Source of the DNA: JADGRF01 sp035274465
GTDB lineage: Bacteria > Myxococcota_A > Polyangia > Polyangiales > JAFGIB01
Assembly: GCA_035274465.1 (NCBI GenBank)
Contig: DATEOF010000190.1
Location: 62,001 to 126,000 of the forward strand
Direction of reading: 5' to 3'
Length of the DNA stretch: 64,000 nt
Both the position numbers and the translations under genes were made by a program. Positions within the stretch are counted from its first letter, which is position 1. The number at the start of each line of letters is the position of its first letter. Shown piece after piece: positions 33,737 through 41,712 of the stretch. The notes under the pieces are model-generated. The model was not told the DNA's origin. It worked only from the letters and a program-made list of their open reading frames with translations, and did not search any database.

Positions 33737-35074
33737 ATGAACACAGCGGATGGGTGGTGGCTCAGCGCGGGCCTGGGCGCGGCGAGCGGAGTTGCGCTGG
33801 CCGCCTCGCGCCGCCGGCCCTGGTTGGGCTGGATCTGCTTGAGCCCGCTGGCCCTCGTGATCCTGCAGGGACAGCCGGCCCCGGCCGCGCTCGCGGGCGC
33901 GCTGACCGGCGCGTTCGGTTGCTTTCCGAGCGTGCGATCGCGCGTGCTTCGACCGTTGCTGGCGATGGGGCTGGTGCCGACGATGGCGAACTGGTGCGCG
34001 CTCGCGGCCGCGTTGGCCTGGCTGCAGCGCGAGCTCTCTCCCGCGTGGCTGTTGATCACGCTGCCGATGGCGACCGTGCTCTCGTCGTTGCCGCTGCGCG
34101 TACTGGGAGCGCCGCGCTGGCTGAACAACCTGCTCGCGTGCTCGCAGGAGCCGTGGCTCGCGATCGTGCACATCGCACGGCTCGGCGGAGATCTCACGGT
34201 GTCCGCGTTGCTCGCGCTCGCGGGAGCGGTCCCCGCTGTGCTGCTCGCTGGGACCGACACGTTCCCCGCCGTCGCAGTGGCGCTGGCGACCGTGCTGGCC
34301 GCGGTGTCGTTCGGCACATGGAGCTTGCGGAGCGCGCGCGCACGTGTCGAGCAGTGCTCACGCATTCGGGTCGCGGCGATCGTCGCAGACGCCGACGTCG
34401 GAGACGAGCCAGTGGCGCTGAGCGCGCCGGAGCATTGCGACGTGAGCGCCACCGTCCGCCGCTACGAGCTGCTGGTGGAGCGCGCTGCCGCCGAGGGCGC
34501 GCGGCTGCTGGTACTGCCCGAGGTGTGCGCGCTCGTCGATGACGATGGTCGCACCCGGTGGCTGGAGACGGTGTCGCGCTGGGCGCGCGCGCACCAGCTG
34601 TCGATCGTCGCACCCTTCCTCTACATCGGTGACCGGCCCAAGAACGAGCTGATGCTGGTCGACCCAGGCGGCATCGTCGCCAGCTACGAAAAGCAGCACC
34701 CAGGCCCGCGCATCGAGCCGCCGCGCGAGCAGCGCACGGCCATCGGACCGCACGAGACCGGCAGCTCGGGGGGCCGCTTCGCGGTATCGACGGTCATCTG
34801 CGTCGACCTCGACTACGCCGATCTGGTCGAGCCCGCGCGGCGCGGCGGCGGCATCCTGGCCGTGCCATCCAACGACTGGTTCGATGGCTTCGAACAGCTG
34901 CACCATCGCACGGCCGTGTGGGCGGCGGTGCTGACGGGCGTAAGCGTCGTTCGCGCGACGGGCCACGGCATCTCGTCGATCTACGATGGCGTAGGCCGCG
35001 TGATCGCGCAACGCTCGAGTCAAGGAGGTCCGGGGTTACTGCTGGCCGACGCTCCACTCTCGGCAAGTCAGTAA
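33737..35074 (+). CDS. Apolipoprotein N-acyltransferase-like nitrilase-fold protein
   Basis: Inner-membrane protein with about six hydrophobic segments (residues 10-215) followed by a carbon-nitrogen hydrolase domain. The catalytic triad is readable as Glu262 (LVLPEV), Lys319 (YEKQHPGP) and Cys355 (VICVDLDY), in the order found in Lnt, which adds the third acyl chain to lipoproteins. The protein is shorter (445 residues) than typical Lnt and the membrane part is only weakly similar, so it may be a paralogue acting on another substrate. It is divergent from a TetR gene, unusual for a housekeeping lnt. Confidence 0.78.
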   Translation: MNTADGWWLSAGLGAASGVALAASRRRPWLGWICLSPLALVILQGQPAPAALAGALTGAFGCFPSVRSRVLRPLLAMGLVPTMANWCALAAALAWLQRELSPAWLLITLPMATVLSSLPLRVLGAPRWLNNLLACSQEPWLAIVHIARLGGDLTVSALLALAGAVPAVLLAGTDTFPAVAVALATVLAAVSFGTWSLRSARARVEQCSRIRVAAIVADADVGDEPVALSAPEHCDVSATVRRYELLVERAAAEGARLLVLPEVCALVDDDGRTRWLETVSRWARAHQLSIVAPFLYIGDRPKNELMLVDPGGIVASYEKQHPGPRIEPPREQRTAIGPHETGSSGGRFAVSTVICVDLDYADLVEPARRGGGILAVPSNDWFDGFEQLHHRTAVWAAVLTGVSVVRATGHGISSIYDGVGRVIAQRSSQGGPGLLLADAPLSASQ

Positions 35075-36087
35075 GCGCGACCCGGCACGTTCAGGTCGAT
35101 CGCGTACAGCTCGCCATACGACGTGATGTACAGGGTGGTCTGGTTCGGCCCACCGAAGGCGACATTCGTAGCGAATTCGCCGGCGACGATCTCGCCGAGC
35201 AGTGCGCCGGTCGGATCGAACACCTTGACGGTGGTCGACGTGACGTAGAGGTTCCCGGCGCAGTCGATCGTAAACCCGTCAGACTCGCCAGCTTCCTCGG
35301 TGAGCACCGTGCGTTCTCCGACGACGTCGCCTCGATCGTCGAGCTGATACTTGTACACGGCAGGCTCACGGCCGCCGACGTAGAGCGTTCGCTCGTCGGG
35401 CGACAGCGCGATGCCGTTCGGGCGATTGACGCGCCCGTCCACGAGGCTGACGCGGCCGCGCGGGCTGACCCGATAGACTCCGTAGAGGCGAGTCTCCGAT
35501 ATGCGTGGACCGATCGCGTAGTCTGGATCGGTGAAGTAAATGCTCCCATCCGAGCGCACTGCGAGATCGTTCGGTGAGTTGAAGCGCTGGCCGCGATAGC
35601 GCAGGCGCAGGTCGTCGCGCTCGCCCGTGTTCGGATCGAAGAACGCGAGGCTCTGGGTATCTTGCGTGGCTGCGAGCACGCGCCCATCGTTGGCGAGTGC
35701 AAGGCCATTGGCGGCTGCTTCAGGTGCAAGCAACTCGACGGTGCTGGGCGGCGTGAAGCGCCAGATCTTGGAATCGGGGCCGTCCGGGTTGGTCGACGTC
35801 TCGAAGTCGGTGTCCGTCATGTAGAGCGAGCCCTGCGCGGGGAGCCATACCGGACCCTCGAGAAAGAGATAGCCGCTCAGGACCCGCGTCGCAGTGGCGC
35901 TGGGCGTGGGAAGCGGCGACGGATAGGGCTCGGAGCGCGCCCGGCAGTTCAGAGAATTGGAGCGCGGAGTAGTGTTCGAAGGCTCGTCGATGTCCAACGC
36001 GGCCTCGAACGCCGCGCTGTCTCGACTGAGCTCGGAACATGCCATGCAACAAAACACGACCGCTGCGTACGGGAGTGGGCTTTGCAT
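35068..36087 (-). CDS. SMP-30/gluconolactonase-like lipoprotein
   Basis: Six-blade beta-propeller of the SMP-30/LRE family, whose members hydrolyse lactones using a bound metal. Visible family motifs are EGPVWLPAQGSLYMTDT, NGLALANDGRVLAATQ, NSPNDLAVRSDGSIYFTDP and RPNGIALSPDERTLYVG, which hold the metal-ligand Glu, Asn and Asp positions. A lipoprotein signal (VVFCCMAC) and a Pro/Ser linker precede the propeller, so it is exported. Its stop overlaps the end of the convergent Lnt-like gene by 7 bases. Confidence 0.88.
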   Translation of the reverse strand: MQSPLPYAAVVFCCMACSELSRDSAAFEAALDIDEPSNTTPRSNSLNCRARSEPYPSPLPTPSATATRVLSGYLFLEGPVWLPAQGSLYMTDTDFETSTNPDGPDSKIWRFTPPSTVELLAPEAAANGLALANDGRVLAATQDTQSLAFFDPNTGERDDLRLRYRGQRFNSPNDLAVRSDGSIYFTDPDYAIGPRISETRLYGVYRVSPRGRVSLVDGRVNRPNGIALSPDERTLYVGGREPAVYKYQLDDRGDVVGERTVLTEEAGESDGFTIDCAGNLYVTSTTVKVFDPTGALLGEIVAGEFATNVAFGGPNQTTLYITSYGELYAIDLNVPGRAY

Positions 36088-36292
36088 CGCGGCATCCTGA
36101 AAGCCTCACGCGCGGGTGCCAAGTGGCGGGTCTCACCAAACGCGCGGATCGTGGGCGAGCTGCCTGTGTAGGCGACGGCCGCACCAAAGAATCGCGGAAG
36201 TCGTCACCGCGCGATCGTTAGATCGCTCACGACGAAGGGTCGCCGCGTCGCGGAGAGAAACCTGGCCGCCGCCGGCCGAGACGCCGCAGACG

Positions 36293-38035
36293 CTAGCGTC
36301 TGACGATCGACGGCAGCAGGAAGAACATCTCGTTCTCGGTGGTCACTCCGCCGGTGATCGGGCACGCATCGCACCAACCGTTGCCGGCACCTGGCGAGGT
36401 GTCACACGACGCGCCGTCGCCGGCGCCCTGGCAGGGACTGCCGACCTTGCCTCCGACGCAGCCTACCGGCTCGCACGTCGTGCGGTCGGGCATGGTCGAG
36501 AGCCGGGTCACGAGGTCGAGATCGGGGCTGCCGTCTTCCATCACGCCGTTGTTGAACTCGGCGCAATACGTCAGCGTGCGCGACTTCTCATCGGTGGAGT
36601 CGAACAGCATCGGCGGATCGAACACCTTCACGATCGGATCGGAGTAGCGAGCGTTCGTGTAGATGCGCGTGCCGTCCGCGAGATCGACCGTGAAATTACG
36701 ACCGCGCTTGTGGGTGTGTGAGGTCAGCGTGTACAGCTGCGAGCCCTGCGGCGCGACCCAGGTGCGGCAATACATCTGCTTCGTGAAGGGCGCCTGTCCG
36801 TGCGCGACCATGCTGGTGCCGACCGTGACGTCCTCGAGCTCGTGGTCGCGTTCGTGCGCGTAGAACAGGTTGAGCCAGGCGTGCAGCTGAGTCGCTTCAC
36901 CCGTCAGGTTGAAGGCGTGAGAGTTCATGTACACGATGCCTTTGATGGGCATGGTCTCGTAGATGCCCTCGCGCGGCGCTTGGTAGAACTGCGCCGTCTG
37001 CGCGCCCCCGATGTTGTTCGAGCCGAGGATCGACGCGCTTCCCGCCGGTCCGAACCCGATGCAAGCCGTGGTGGGCTTCGGCTCGCTCGCACACATGCCC
37101 GACCCGCACGCGCTACGCTCGAGCGGGTCGCACGAGGTGCCTTCGCGGTCGCCGCCGTGGCACGCCCACTTCCCGAAGCTAGGATCGTGCACGGCCTCGG
37201 CGCCGAGACCCGCGTGCGCGATCACGAGGTGATGGCTGTGCGGGTCCTGTCGCAGACGCTGGCCGTTGACGAAGAACACCCCGCGCTCGCGATCTTGAAA
37301 CTCCGCGGGTACGACGTCGGAGAAGTCGTAGTATTGCGCGAAACACACCTCGAGCTCCGTCTGACCGGGCACCGTGAAGGGTGCCATCGCCAGTTGCACG
37401 CCCTCTGCGGCCGCGGGCGCTTCGAGCGCGCCGATCGAGACCGGCGTCGCCTCGGGCAAGCACGAGCCGAGCAACTTGGCGATCGAGTCGGAGCGACCCG
37501 TGACGCTGTCGCCGATCGAGCCCGTACGCGGCGCGCCGGCTTCGATCCACTTGCGCACGGCTTCCAGGTGCTCGCGCTTCAGCGGCGCAGCGCCGCTCGG
37601 CATGGGGCTGCCCTCGACATCCACGCTGCCCGGCTCGGTGGCCGCACGCAGCTTGTTGTAGAGGAAGCTCTCGTCGGGCTCGCCCGGCATCACGCGAAAC
37701 AGCGAGCTACTCGTGGCCTTGACCTCGATTAGACTCTCGTAGGCGGCTTCTGCCCGCAGGTCGAGGCCGCCCATGGCTGCAGCGCCATGACACATGCGAT
37801 TCGTGCAGTTGTTCTTCTCGAAGATCACCTGCTGGATCGCGGCAAACGTCGAGTCGAACTCACCCGAGCCGCATGCGGCTGAGACATCGTCTGAACGCTT
37901 CTCGTCGACGACGGGCCCACCACGCTTGCGCTCGGTCGACTCATCACGAGACGCATCGACTCCGTCATCACTACAGCCGCCGCACACTGCCAGCAGGATT
38001 GCCACGCTCAGCCCGTGCCGATGCCCGTGAGTCAT
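36293..38035 (-). CDS. Copper type II monooxygenase-like lipoprotein with cytochrome-like N-domain
   Basis: Exported 580-residue protein. The signal ends AVCGGC. Residues about 55-160 resemble the haem-less planctomycete-type cytochrome C region (NRMCHGAAAMGGLDLR, PGEPDESFLYNKL, SPMPSGAAPLKREHLEAVRKWIEAGAP), containing a single CH motif rather than CxxCH. The remainder matches the two copper domains of PHM/dopamine-beta-monooxygenase-type enzymes: DPHSHHLVI holds the CuH histidines, and LTSHTHKRGRNFTVD and the Met-rich tail the second site. Ribosome site GAGGAG supports this start. The substrate is unknown. No operon partner. Confidence 0.82.
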   Translation of the reverse strand: MTHGHRHGLSVAILLAVCGGCSDDGVDASRDESTERKRGGPVVDEKRSDDVSAACGSGEFDSTFAAIQQVIFEKNNCTNRMCHGAAAMGGLDLRAEAAYESLIEVKATSSSLFRVMPGEPDESFLYNKLRAATEPGSVDVEGSPMPSGAAPLKREHLEAVRKWIEAGAPRTGSIGDSVTGRSDSIAKLLGSCLPEATPVSIGALEAPAAAEGVQLAMAPFTVPGQTELEVCFAQYYDFSDVVPAEFQDRERGVFFVNGQRLRQDPHSHHLVIAHAGLGAEAVHDPSFGKWACHGGDREGTSCDPLERSACGSGMCASEPKPTTACIGFGPAGSASILGSNNIGGAQTAQFYQAPREGIYETMPIKGIVYMNSHAFNLTGEATQLHAWLNLFYAHERDHELEDVTVGTSMVAHGQAPFTKQMYCRTWVAPQGSQLYTLTSHTHKRGRNFTVDLADGTRIYTNARYSDPIVKVFDPPMLFDSTDEKSRTLTYCAEFNNGVMEDGSPDLDLVTRLSTMPDRTTCEPVGCVGGKVGSPCQGAGDGASCDTSPGAGNGWCDACPITGGVTTENEMFFLLPSIVRR

Positions 38036-38158
38036 GTTCGAATCTCCTCGCGACCGGTCGAGTACCATCGCTCGATCACGAGTGCAACTGCGCAGTTGCC
38101 ATTACGGCCGACTGCAGCGAGTTCGCGCCTGCCCGGTGTGATCACGTATGCTAGCTCG

Positions 38159-38563
38159 ATGGACTACTTGCGATCGTGCACGCTGGCAGTGTTGCTCGCT
38201 CTGGCTGCCAGCTGTGGAGACGACGCACCCGACTCGAAACCGGACGCGAGCGACGCGAAACCCGATGCGAGCGACGCGAAGCCCGATGCGAGCGACGCGA
38301 AGCCCGATGCCAGCCATGCGAGGCCGGATGCATCCGATACGACACCAGATGCATCTCACGACGCGTCCGATGCAAAGAACTGCCCCGAGTCCGGCGAGCC
38401 CGCCGTCGCAGGCTGCCCCTGCAAGAAACCACGCGGGTTTTACTGCTGCGGCGTCGGCTACGGAATGAGTTGCGGCAAGGACATGATCTGGAACCCGTTC
38501 GACGACTCCCCCTGTACCCCGGAAGACGAGGACGCGGGGCCCATGATCGAGTGTCGGCGCTGA
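38159..38563 (+). CDS. Small lipoprotein with a tandem-repeat linker
   Basis: Lipoprotein signal (LAVLLALAASC) followed by six heptad repeats of the type KPDASDA (residues about 27-68) and a C-terminal Cys-rich domain (CPESGEPAVAGCPCKKPRGFYCCGVGYGMSCG) with seven cysteines. The repeat is a flexible spacer that lifts the Cys-rich knot off the membrane. Family not recognised; similar small Cys domains occur in the lipoproteins at 21691-22035 and 7982-8848. The start is an ATG without a clear ribosome site. Confidence 0.72.
   Translation: MDYLRSCTLAVLLALAASCGDDAPDSKPDASDAKPDASDAKPDASDAKPDASHARPDASDTTPDASHDASDAKNCPESGEPAVAGCPCKKPRGFYCCGVGYGMSCGKDMIWNPFDDSPCTPEDEDAGPMIECRR
38237..38362 (+). repeat. 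21-base tandem repeat, six units
   Basis: Six in-frame 21-base units start at 38237, 38258, 38279, 38300, 38321 and 38342. Units 2-4 are nearly identical at DNA level and units 5-6 drift, so copy number could vary by slippage. They encode the KPDASDA linker of the lipoprotein. Confidence 0.9.
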
Positions 38564-38600
38564 GTCGCCGTCAGGCACAGCCCGACCTCGCGTCACAAAT

Positions 38601-38616
38601 TTAGTTGCATAGCTAA
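38601..38616. promoter_or_regulatory. MarR operator upstream of the marR-like gene
   Basis: TTAGTTGCATAGCTAA has TTAG/CTAA half-sites, the spacing expected of MarR/SlyA-type sites. The same 15-base core TAGTTGCATAGCTAA recurs at 39092-39106, ahead of the next gene, which makes both occurrences convincing. Confidence 0.75.
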
Positions 38617-38638
38617 TCTTTTGCGCTAGGCTCTGGAT

Positions 38639-39055
38639 ATGTTCGACCAGTGCCTCTACTTCAACACGTCCGCGCTCGCGCGGCTCCTGGAGCGGCTCTG
38701 GAGCGATGCGTTCCGCAGCTTCGAGTTGACGCCACCGCAAGGTTTCCTGCTGCGCGCGGTGCTGGACAGCCCCGGACTCTCGCAGCGAGAGCTCGCCGAG
38801 CTGATGCGTATCGCGCGGCCGACCGCGACCCGTGCGCTCGATGGCCTCGAAGCCAAACGGTTGATCGAGCGGCGCATGTCACCGGCCGACGCACGCGAAC
38901 AGCTCGTGTTCCCTACCCGCAGCGCAGAGACCATCAAGACGGCGCTCAACGCTGCGAGCGCCAACCTGACGAAGCAGCTGAAGCAGCAGCTCGGCAAGGA
39001 CACCTTCGAGCGTACGGTGGAGCGTATCCGCAACCTGCGCAGCGCTCTCGAGTGA
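38639..39055 (+). CDS. MarR family transcriptional regulator
   Basis: Winged-helix regulator of 138 residues: LTPPQGFLLRAVLDSPGLSQRELAELMRIARPTATRALDGLEAKRLIERR covers the helix-turn-helix and wing residues of the family (about 30-85), with dimerising helices at both ends. An N-terminal cysteine (Cys5) could be redox-active as in OhrR-type MarR proteins, but no second Cys is present. It is flanked by two copies of a putative operator, one before itself and one before the tautomerase gene, so it probably represses both. Confidence 0.93.
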   Translation: MFDQCLYFNTSALARLLERLWSDAFRSFELTPPQGFLLRAVLDSPGLSQRELAELMRIARPTATRALDGLEAKRLIERRMSPADAREQLVFPTRSAETIKTALNAASANLTKQLKQQLGKDTFERTVERIRNLRSALE

Positions 39056-39091
39056 GCAGCGACGAGCACGCTTGATCCTTGTTCTCCTCAA

Positions 39092-39106
39092 TAGTTGCAT
39101 AGCTAA
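39092..39106. promoter_or_regulatory. MarR operator upstream of the tautomerase gene
   Basis: TAGTTGCATAGCTAA, identical over 15 bases to the site at 38601-38616, sits 26 bases before the tautomerase start. It indicates that the MarR protein controls this gene directly. Confidence 0.75.
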
Positions 39107-39132
39107 CCATTTACGATCCAAAGGAACCCGCC

Positions 39133-39576
39133 ATGCCCATCATCAACGTCAAACTGAGCGAGACCCCCACCCCCGAGCTCATCGAACGGGTCTCAGAGAC
39201 GGTCCTCCAGCTCACGACGCGCATTCTTCGCAAGCGGCGCGACGTCACGTCGATCGCGCTCGACTTCGTCCCGCGCGAACACTGGATCGTCGCCGGCGTG
39301 CCACTTGCGGCGCAGGGCAAGAGCAGCTTCTATCTCGACATCAAGGTCGTCTCGGGAACCAACACGAAGGACGAGAAGGCGGCCTACGTGGAAGCCGTGT
39401 TCGATGCGTTCGCTGAGCTCCTCGGCGATCTGCATCCGGAGAGCTACGTCTACGTGCACGACGTCGCGGCCGAAGCCTACGGCTACGGAGGGCTCACGCA
39501 GGAGTATCGATACATCCAGGGCCGCAAGCCACCGCAGCCGCTGCCCGACCCGAGTCACGGCGTGGCTGCAGGCTGA
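39133..39576 (+). CDS. 4-oxalocrotonate tautomerase family protein
   Basis: Tautomerase-superfamily enzyme expected to use its N-terminal proline (Pro2 after Met removal, MPIINVKLSETPT) as general base for keto-enol tautomerisation or dehalogenation. At 147 residues it is a two-domain, fused version of the 60-residue 4-OT. The second motif region is SSFYLDIKVVSGTNTKDEKAAYVEAVFDAFAELLG. The physiological substrate is unknown. It follows the MarR gene and is controlled through the shared operator, so it may act on an aromatic or phenolic compound. Confidence 0.85.
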   Translation: MPIINVKLSETPTPELIERVSETVLQLTTRILRKRRDVTSIALDFVPREHWIVAGVPLAAQGKSSFYLDIKVVSGTNTKDEKAAYVEAVFDAFAELLGDLHPESYVYVHDVAAEAYGYGGLTQEYRYIQGRKPPQPLPDPSHGVAAG

Positions 39577-40826
39577 GCGGCCGCTCTGCGTGGAGGGCGG
39601 CTCCCTCCCTGCGCTGTCAGAAGGTGTTGGACGGCGAGTTGACCGATCTGGCGGCCCATCGCTTCGCCGATTTCGGTCGAGCTTCGGTAGTGCACGCCTC
39701 CCCACACCCGGGCGTTCGAGACCTCGGCGACGTAGTCCGCGATGCGCGTCCAACGGTGTGTGACGCCGGGAGCCGTGGGGCTGGTCATCGAGATCGGTGC
39801 GACCCGCCCTCTGCCGAAGTGGGCTTCGAGCACCGCGCCTACTGCGCTGGCAGTGATGCAATGGGCACACGGGTATTCCGGGTGCATGGGGGTGTCGATC
39901 AAGGGCAGCCACGCGAGATCGCGGTCGGTGGCTGGGTTATTGTCGCTATCCCCGTTGCGGATGGCCGTGATCGGTCGCCAAAAACCGTAGAAATATTTGG
40001 CTTCGAAGGACGCGACGTAGGCGTCCATCGTCGCCATCCCGACCAGCGCAAACAGGCGTGCGTTGTCGAGTAGATCCAAACGAGCCGAAAGCGCGACCGA
40101 GCGCACCACCGGATTCCACGCGGCTGGGCCGGTCGTCATCCAGAAGCGAGCAGTCTCGGTCTGCTCCGCGGTCCGAGCAGTGCTCTGTCGTGCGCCGAGA
40201 GCTTTGATCTCGTTGTAGTCGCGCACCCATTCTGCACTGGTCAGCTCGACGGGAGAGCGCGGTCTCAATTCCTCTCCACGTTTCAGCATCCAAGGGCGCA
40301 CTGCGCCCCACTGGAAGCTGACCGGAAGGGTAGTCGGGACATAGGTGCCCGGCGTGGTTCGAGGTTTGTAGGTGTTCGGGGCGGTGCTGCCGTCGTCCGC
40401 GCGTCGGGCGAGACAGGCGGCGGCTGCACTTTGCCCAATTGCGACGCCCGCGCTTTTGGCTTCGCCATCCGGGATTCGCTTCAGAGCCTCGGCGTACGCC
40501 GCTTCGATCGCCTGCGCGCCGTTCTCGAACAAGTCCAGGAGCACAGTCCGGGCCGCGGACGCAGCCGCTGCTTCGGGCGACGCCACACGTGGAGCCGGGT
40601 CATGGAATGCGTACGCTGCGTCGCGCGCCTCGATCGCGTTGATCGCGTCGAACATGGCCACGTGCAGCATCGCCATGCTCCGAGAACCGTCCGGCGGCAG
40701 CTGCTGTCCAGACGTCACCTGTGTGAGCGCGATCTCATTCCAGTCCAAGACGGCGTCTGCGAAGCAGACCGCGGGCCTGCAGCACAGCAACGCCACGATC
40801 AGTGAGATGTAGCTGAATCGGTTCAT
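39555..40826 (-). CDS. Vanadium-dependent haloperoxidase-like protein
   Basis: Exported PAP2/vanadium haloperoxidase-type protein. A signal peptide (ISLIVALLCCRPAVCFA) precedes the helical domain. The vanadate/phosphate pocket motifs are visible: FWRPITAIR, HPEYPCAHCITASA and ARVWGGVHYRSSTEIG with the two histidines in the right order. Members halogenate organics with peroxide or act as acid phosphatases; which applies is unknown. A GGAGGGG site precedes the ATG at 40826. It is divergent from the HxlR gene, which probably regulates it, and its end overlaps the convergent tautomerase gene by 22 bases. Confidence 0.87.
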   Translation of the reverse strand: MNRFSYISLIVALLCCRPAVCFADAVLDWNEIALTQVTSGQQLPPDGSRSMAMLHVAMFDAINAIEARDAAYAFHDPAPRVASPEAAAASAARTVLLDLFENGAQAIEAAYAEALKRIPDGEAKSAGVAIGQSAAAACLARRADDGSTAPNTYKPRTTPGTYVPTTLPVSFQWGAVRPWMLKRGEELRPRSPVELTSAEWVRDYNEIKALGARQSTARTAEQTETARFWMTTGPAAWNPVVRSVALSARLDLLDNARLFALVGMATMDAYVASFEAKYFYGFWRPITAIRNGDSDNNPATDRDLAWLPLIDTPMHPEYPCAHCITASAVGAVLEAHFGRGRVAPISMTSPTAPGVTHRWTRIADYVAEVSNARVWGGVHYRSSTEIGEAMGRQIGQLAVQHLLTAQGGSRPPRRAAAQPAATP

Positions 40827-40923
40827 ATTCCCCTCCCGCCACAAACCTCATTCATCGCGAGCACTCGCGCTAGTTCAAAAAAAGAACCTCGCAACACATC
40901 CCGACCTCCGCTATGTTTTGAGC

Positions 40924-41646
40924 ATGGGGGTCGGTTTCGGACAGTTCTGTCCTGTCGCGATCGCGTGCGAGGTCTTCGCGCGTCGCTGGACACCACTGAT
41001 CCTTCGCGAGCTGTTCTCAGGCGCAGAACACTTCAACGAGATCCAACGCGGCCTGCCACTGCTGTCGCGATCGCTCCTCGCGCGCAGACTGAAGGAGCTC
41101 GAAGCCGCAGGTGTGGTCGTGGTCGAAACGAAAGAGTCGGGTCGCGGTCGCCGCTATCGGCTCACGGACGCCGGCAAGGAATTTGGCCCGGTGATCGACG
41201 GCCTGGGGAATTGGGGCCAGCGTTGGACGCTGCGCGTCAATCCGGAGAACCTAGATCCGAGCTGGTTGATGTGGAACATGCGGCGCCGCATCGCGCGCGA
41301 TCGATTGCCGGCAAGCCGCGTGGTCGTGCGGCTGAAGTTTACGGGCGTGCCGACGACGTACCGCGGACCGCGGCTCTTCTGGCTGATACTGGAGCGCGAA
41401 GCTGTCGATCTCTGCATCGATGATCCAGGCATCGAGATCGATCTGAACGTCGGAGCCGATCTGACCGCCATGGCCAAGGTCTGGCTCGGGGACTCGGCCT
41501 TCGAAAGCGCTCTGCGCGCTGGACAGGTGCAACTCACCGGACCACCGCACCTGGCCGATGCATTCCCCTCCTGGCTCCTGTTGAGCCGCTTCGCCCGCGT
41601 CTCCCGACCGCTCATCGCGGACTCAGGCTCCACGCGACAGCGCTAG
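40924..41646 (+). CDS. HxlR family regulator with SCP2-like C-terminal domain
   Basis: Residues about 10-100 are an HxlR winged helix (CPVAIACEVFARRWTPLILRELFSGAEHFNEIQRGLPLLSRSLLARRLKELEAAGVV); the rest (about 110-235) is an SCP2 sterol-binding-like domain containing LDLCIDDPGIEIDLNVGADL-type strands, which could bind a lipid ligand. Cys9 at the family position may be redox-sensitive. The ATG at 40924 is chosen over the TTG two codons earlier. Divergent from the haloperoxidase-like gene; the AGTTC-N7-GAACC dyad between them may be the operator. Confidence 0.9.
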   Translation: MGVGFGQFCPVAIACEVFARRWTPLILRELFSGAEHFNEIQRGLPLLSRSLLARRLKELEAAGVVVVETKESGRGRRYRLTDAGKEFGPVIDGLGNWGQRWTLRVNPENLDPSWLMWNMRRRIARDRLPASRVVVRLKFTGVPTTYRGPRLFWLILEREAVDLCIDDPGIEIDLNVGADLTAMAKVWLGDSAFESALRAGQVQLTGPPHLADAFPSWLLLSRFARVSRPLIADSGSTRQR

Positions 41647-41712
41647 CTCGAGCCGCTGCAGCCCACAGCTGCGGACAAATCCTCTGGCCCGGGACTTGCG
41701 TATCACGTTGTG

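Noticed and set aside
33077..34171. 364-residue version of the TetR protein
   Set aside because: The N-terminal 169 residues are Arg/Gln/Glu-rich shadow sequence of the opposite strand; the regulator begins at 33664.
38237..38362. CRISPR-like array
   Set aside because: Units are contiguous without spacers and encode an in-frame linker, so this is a protein repeat.
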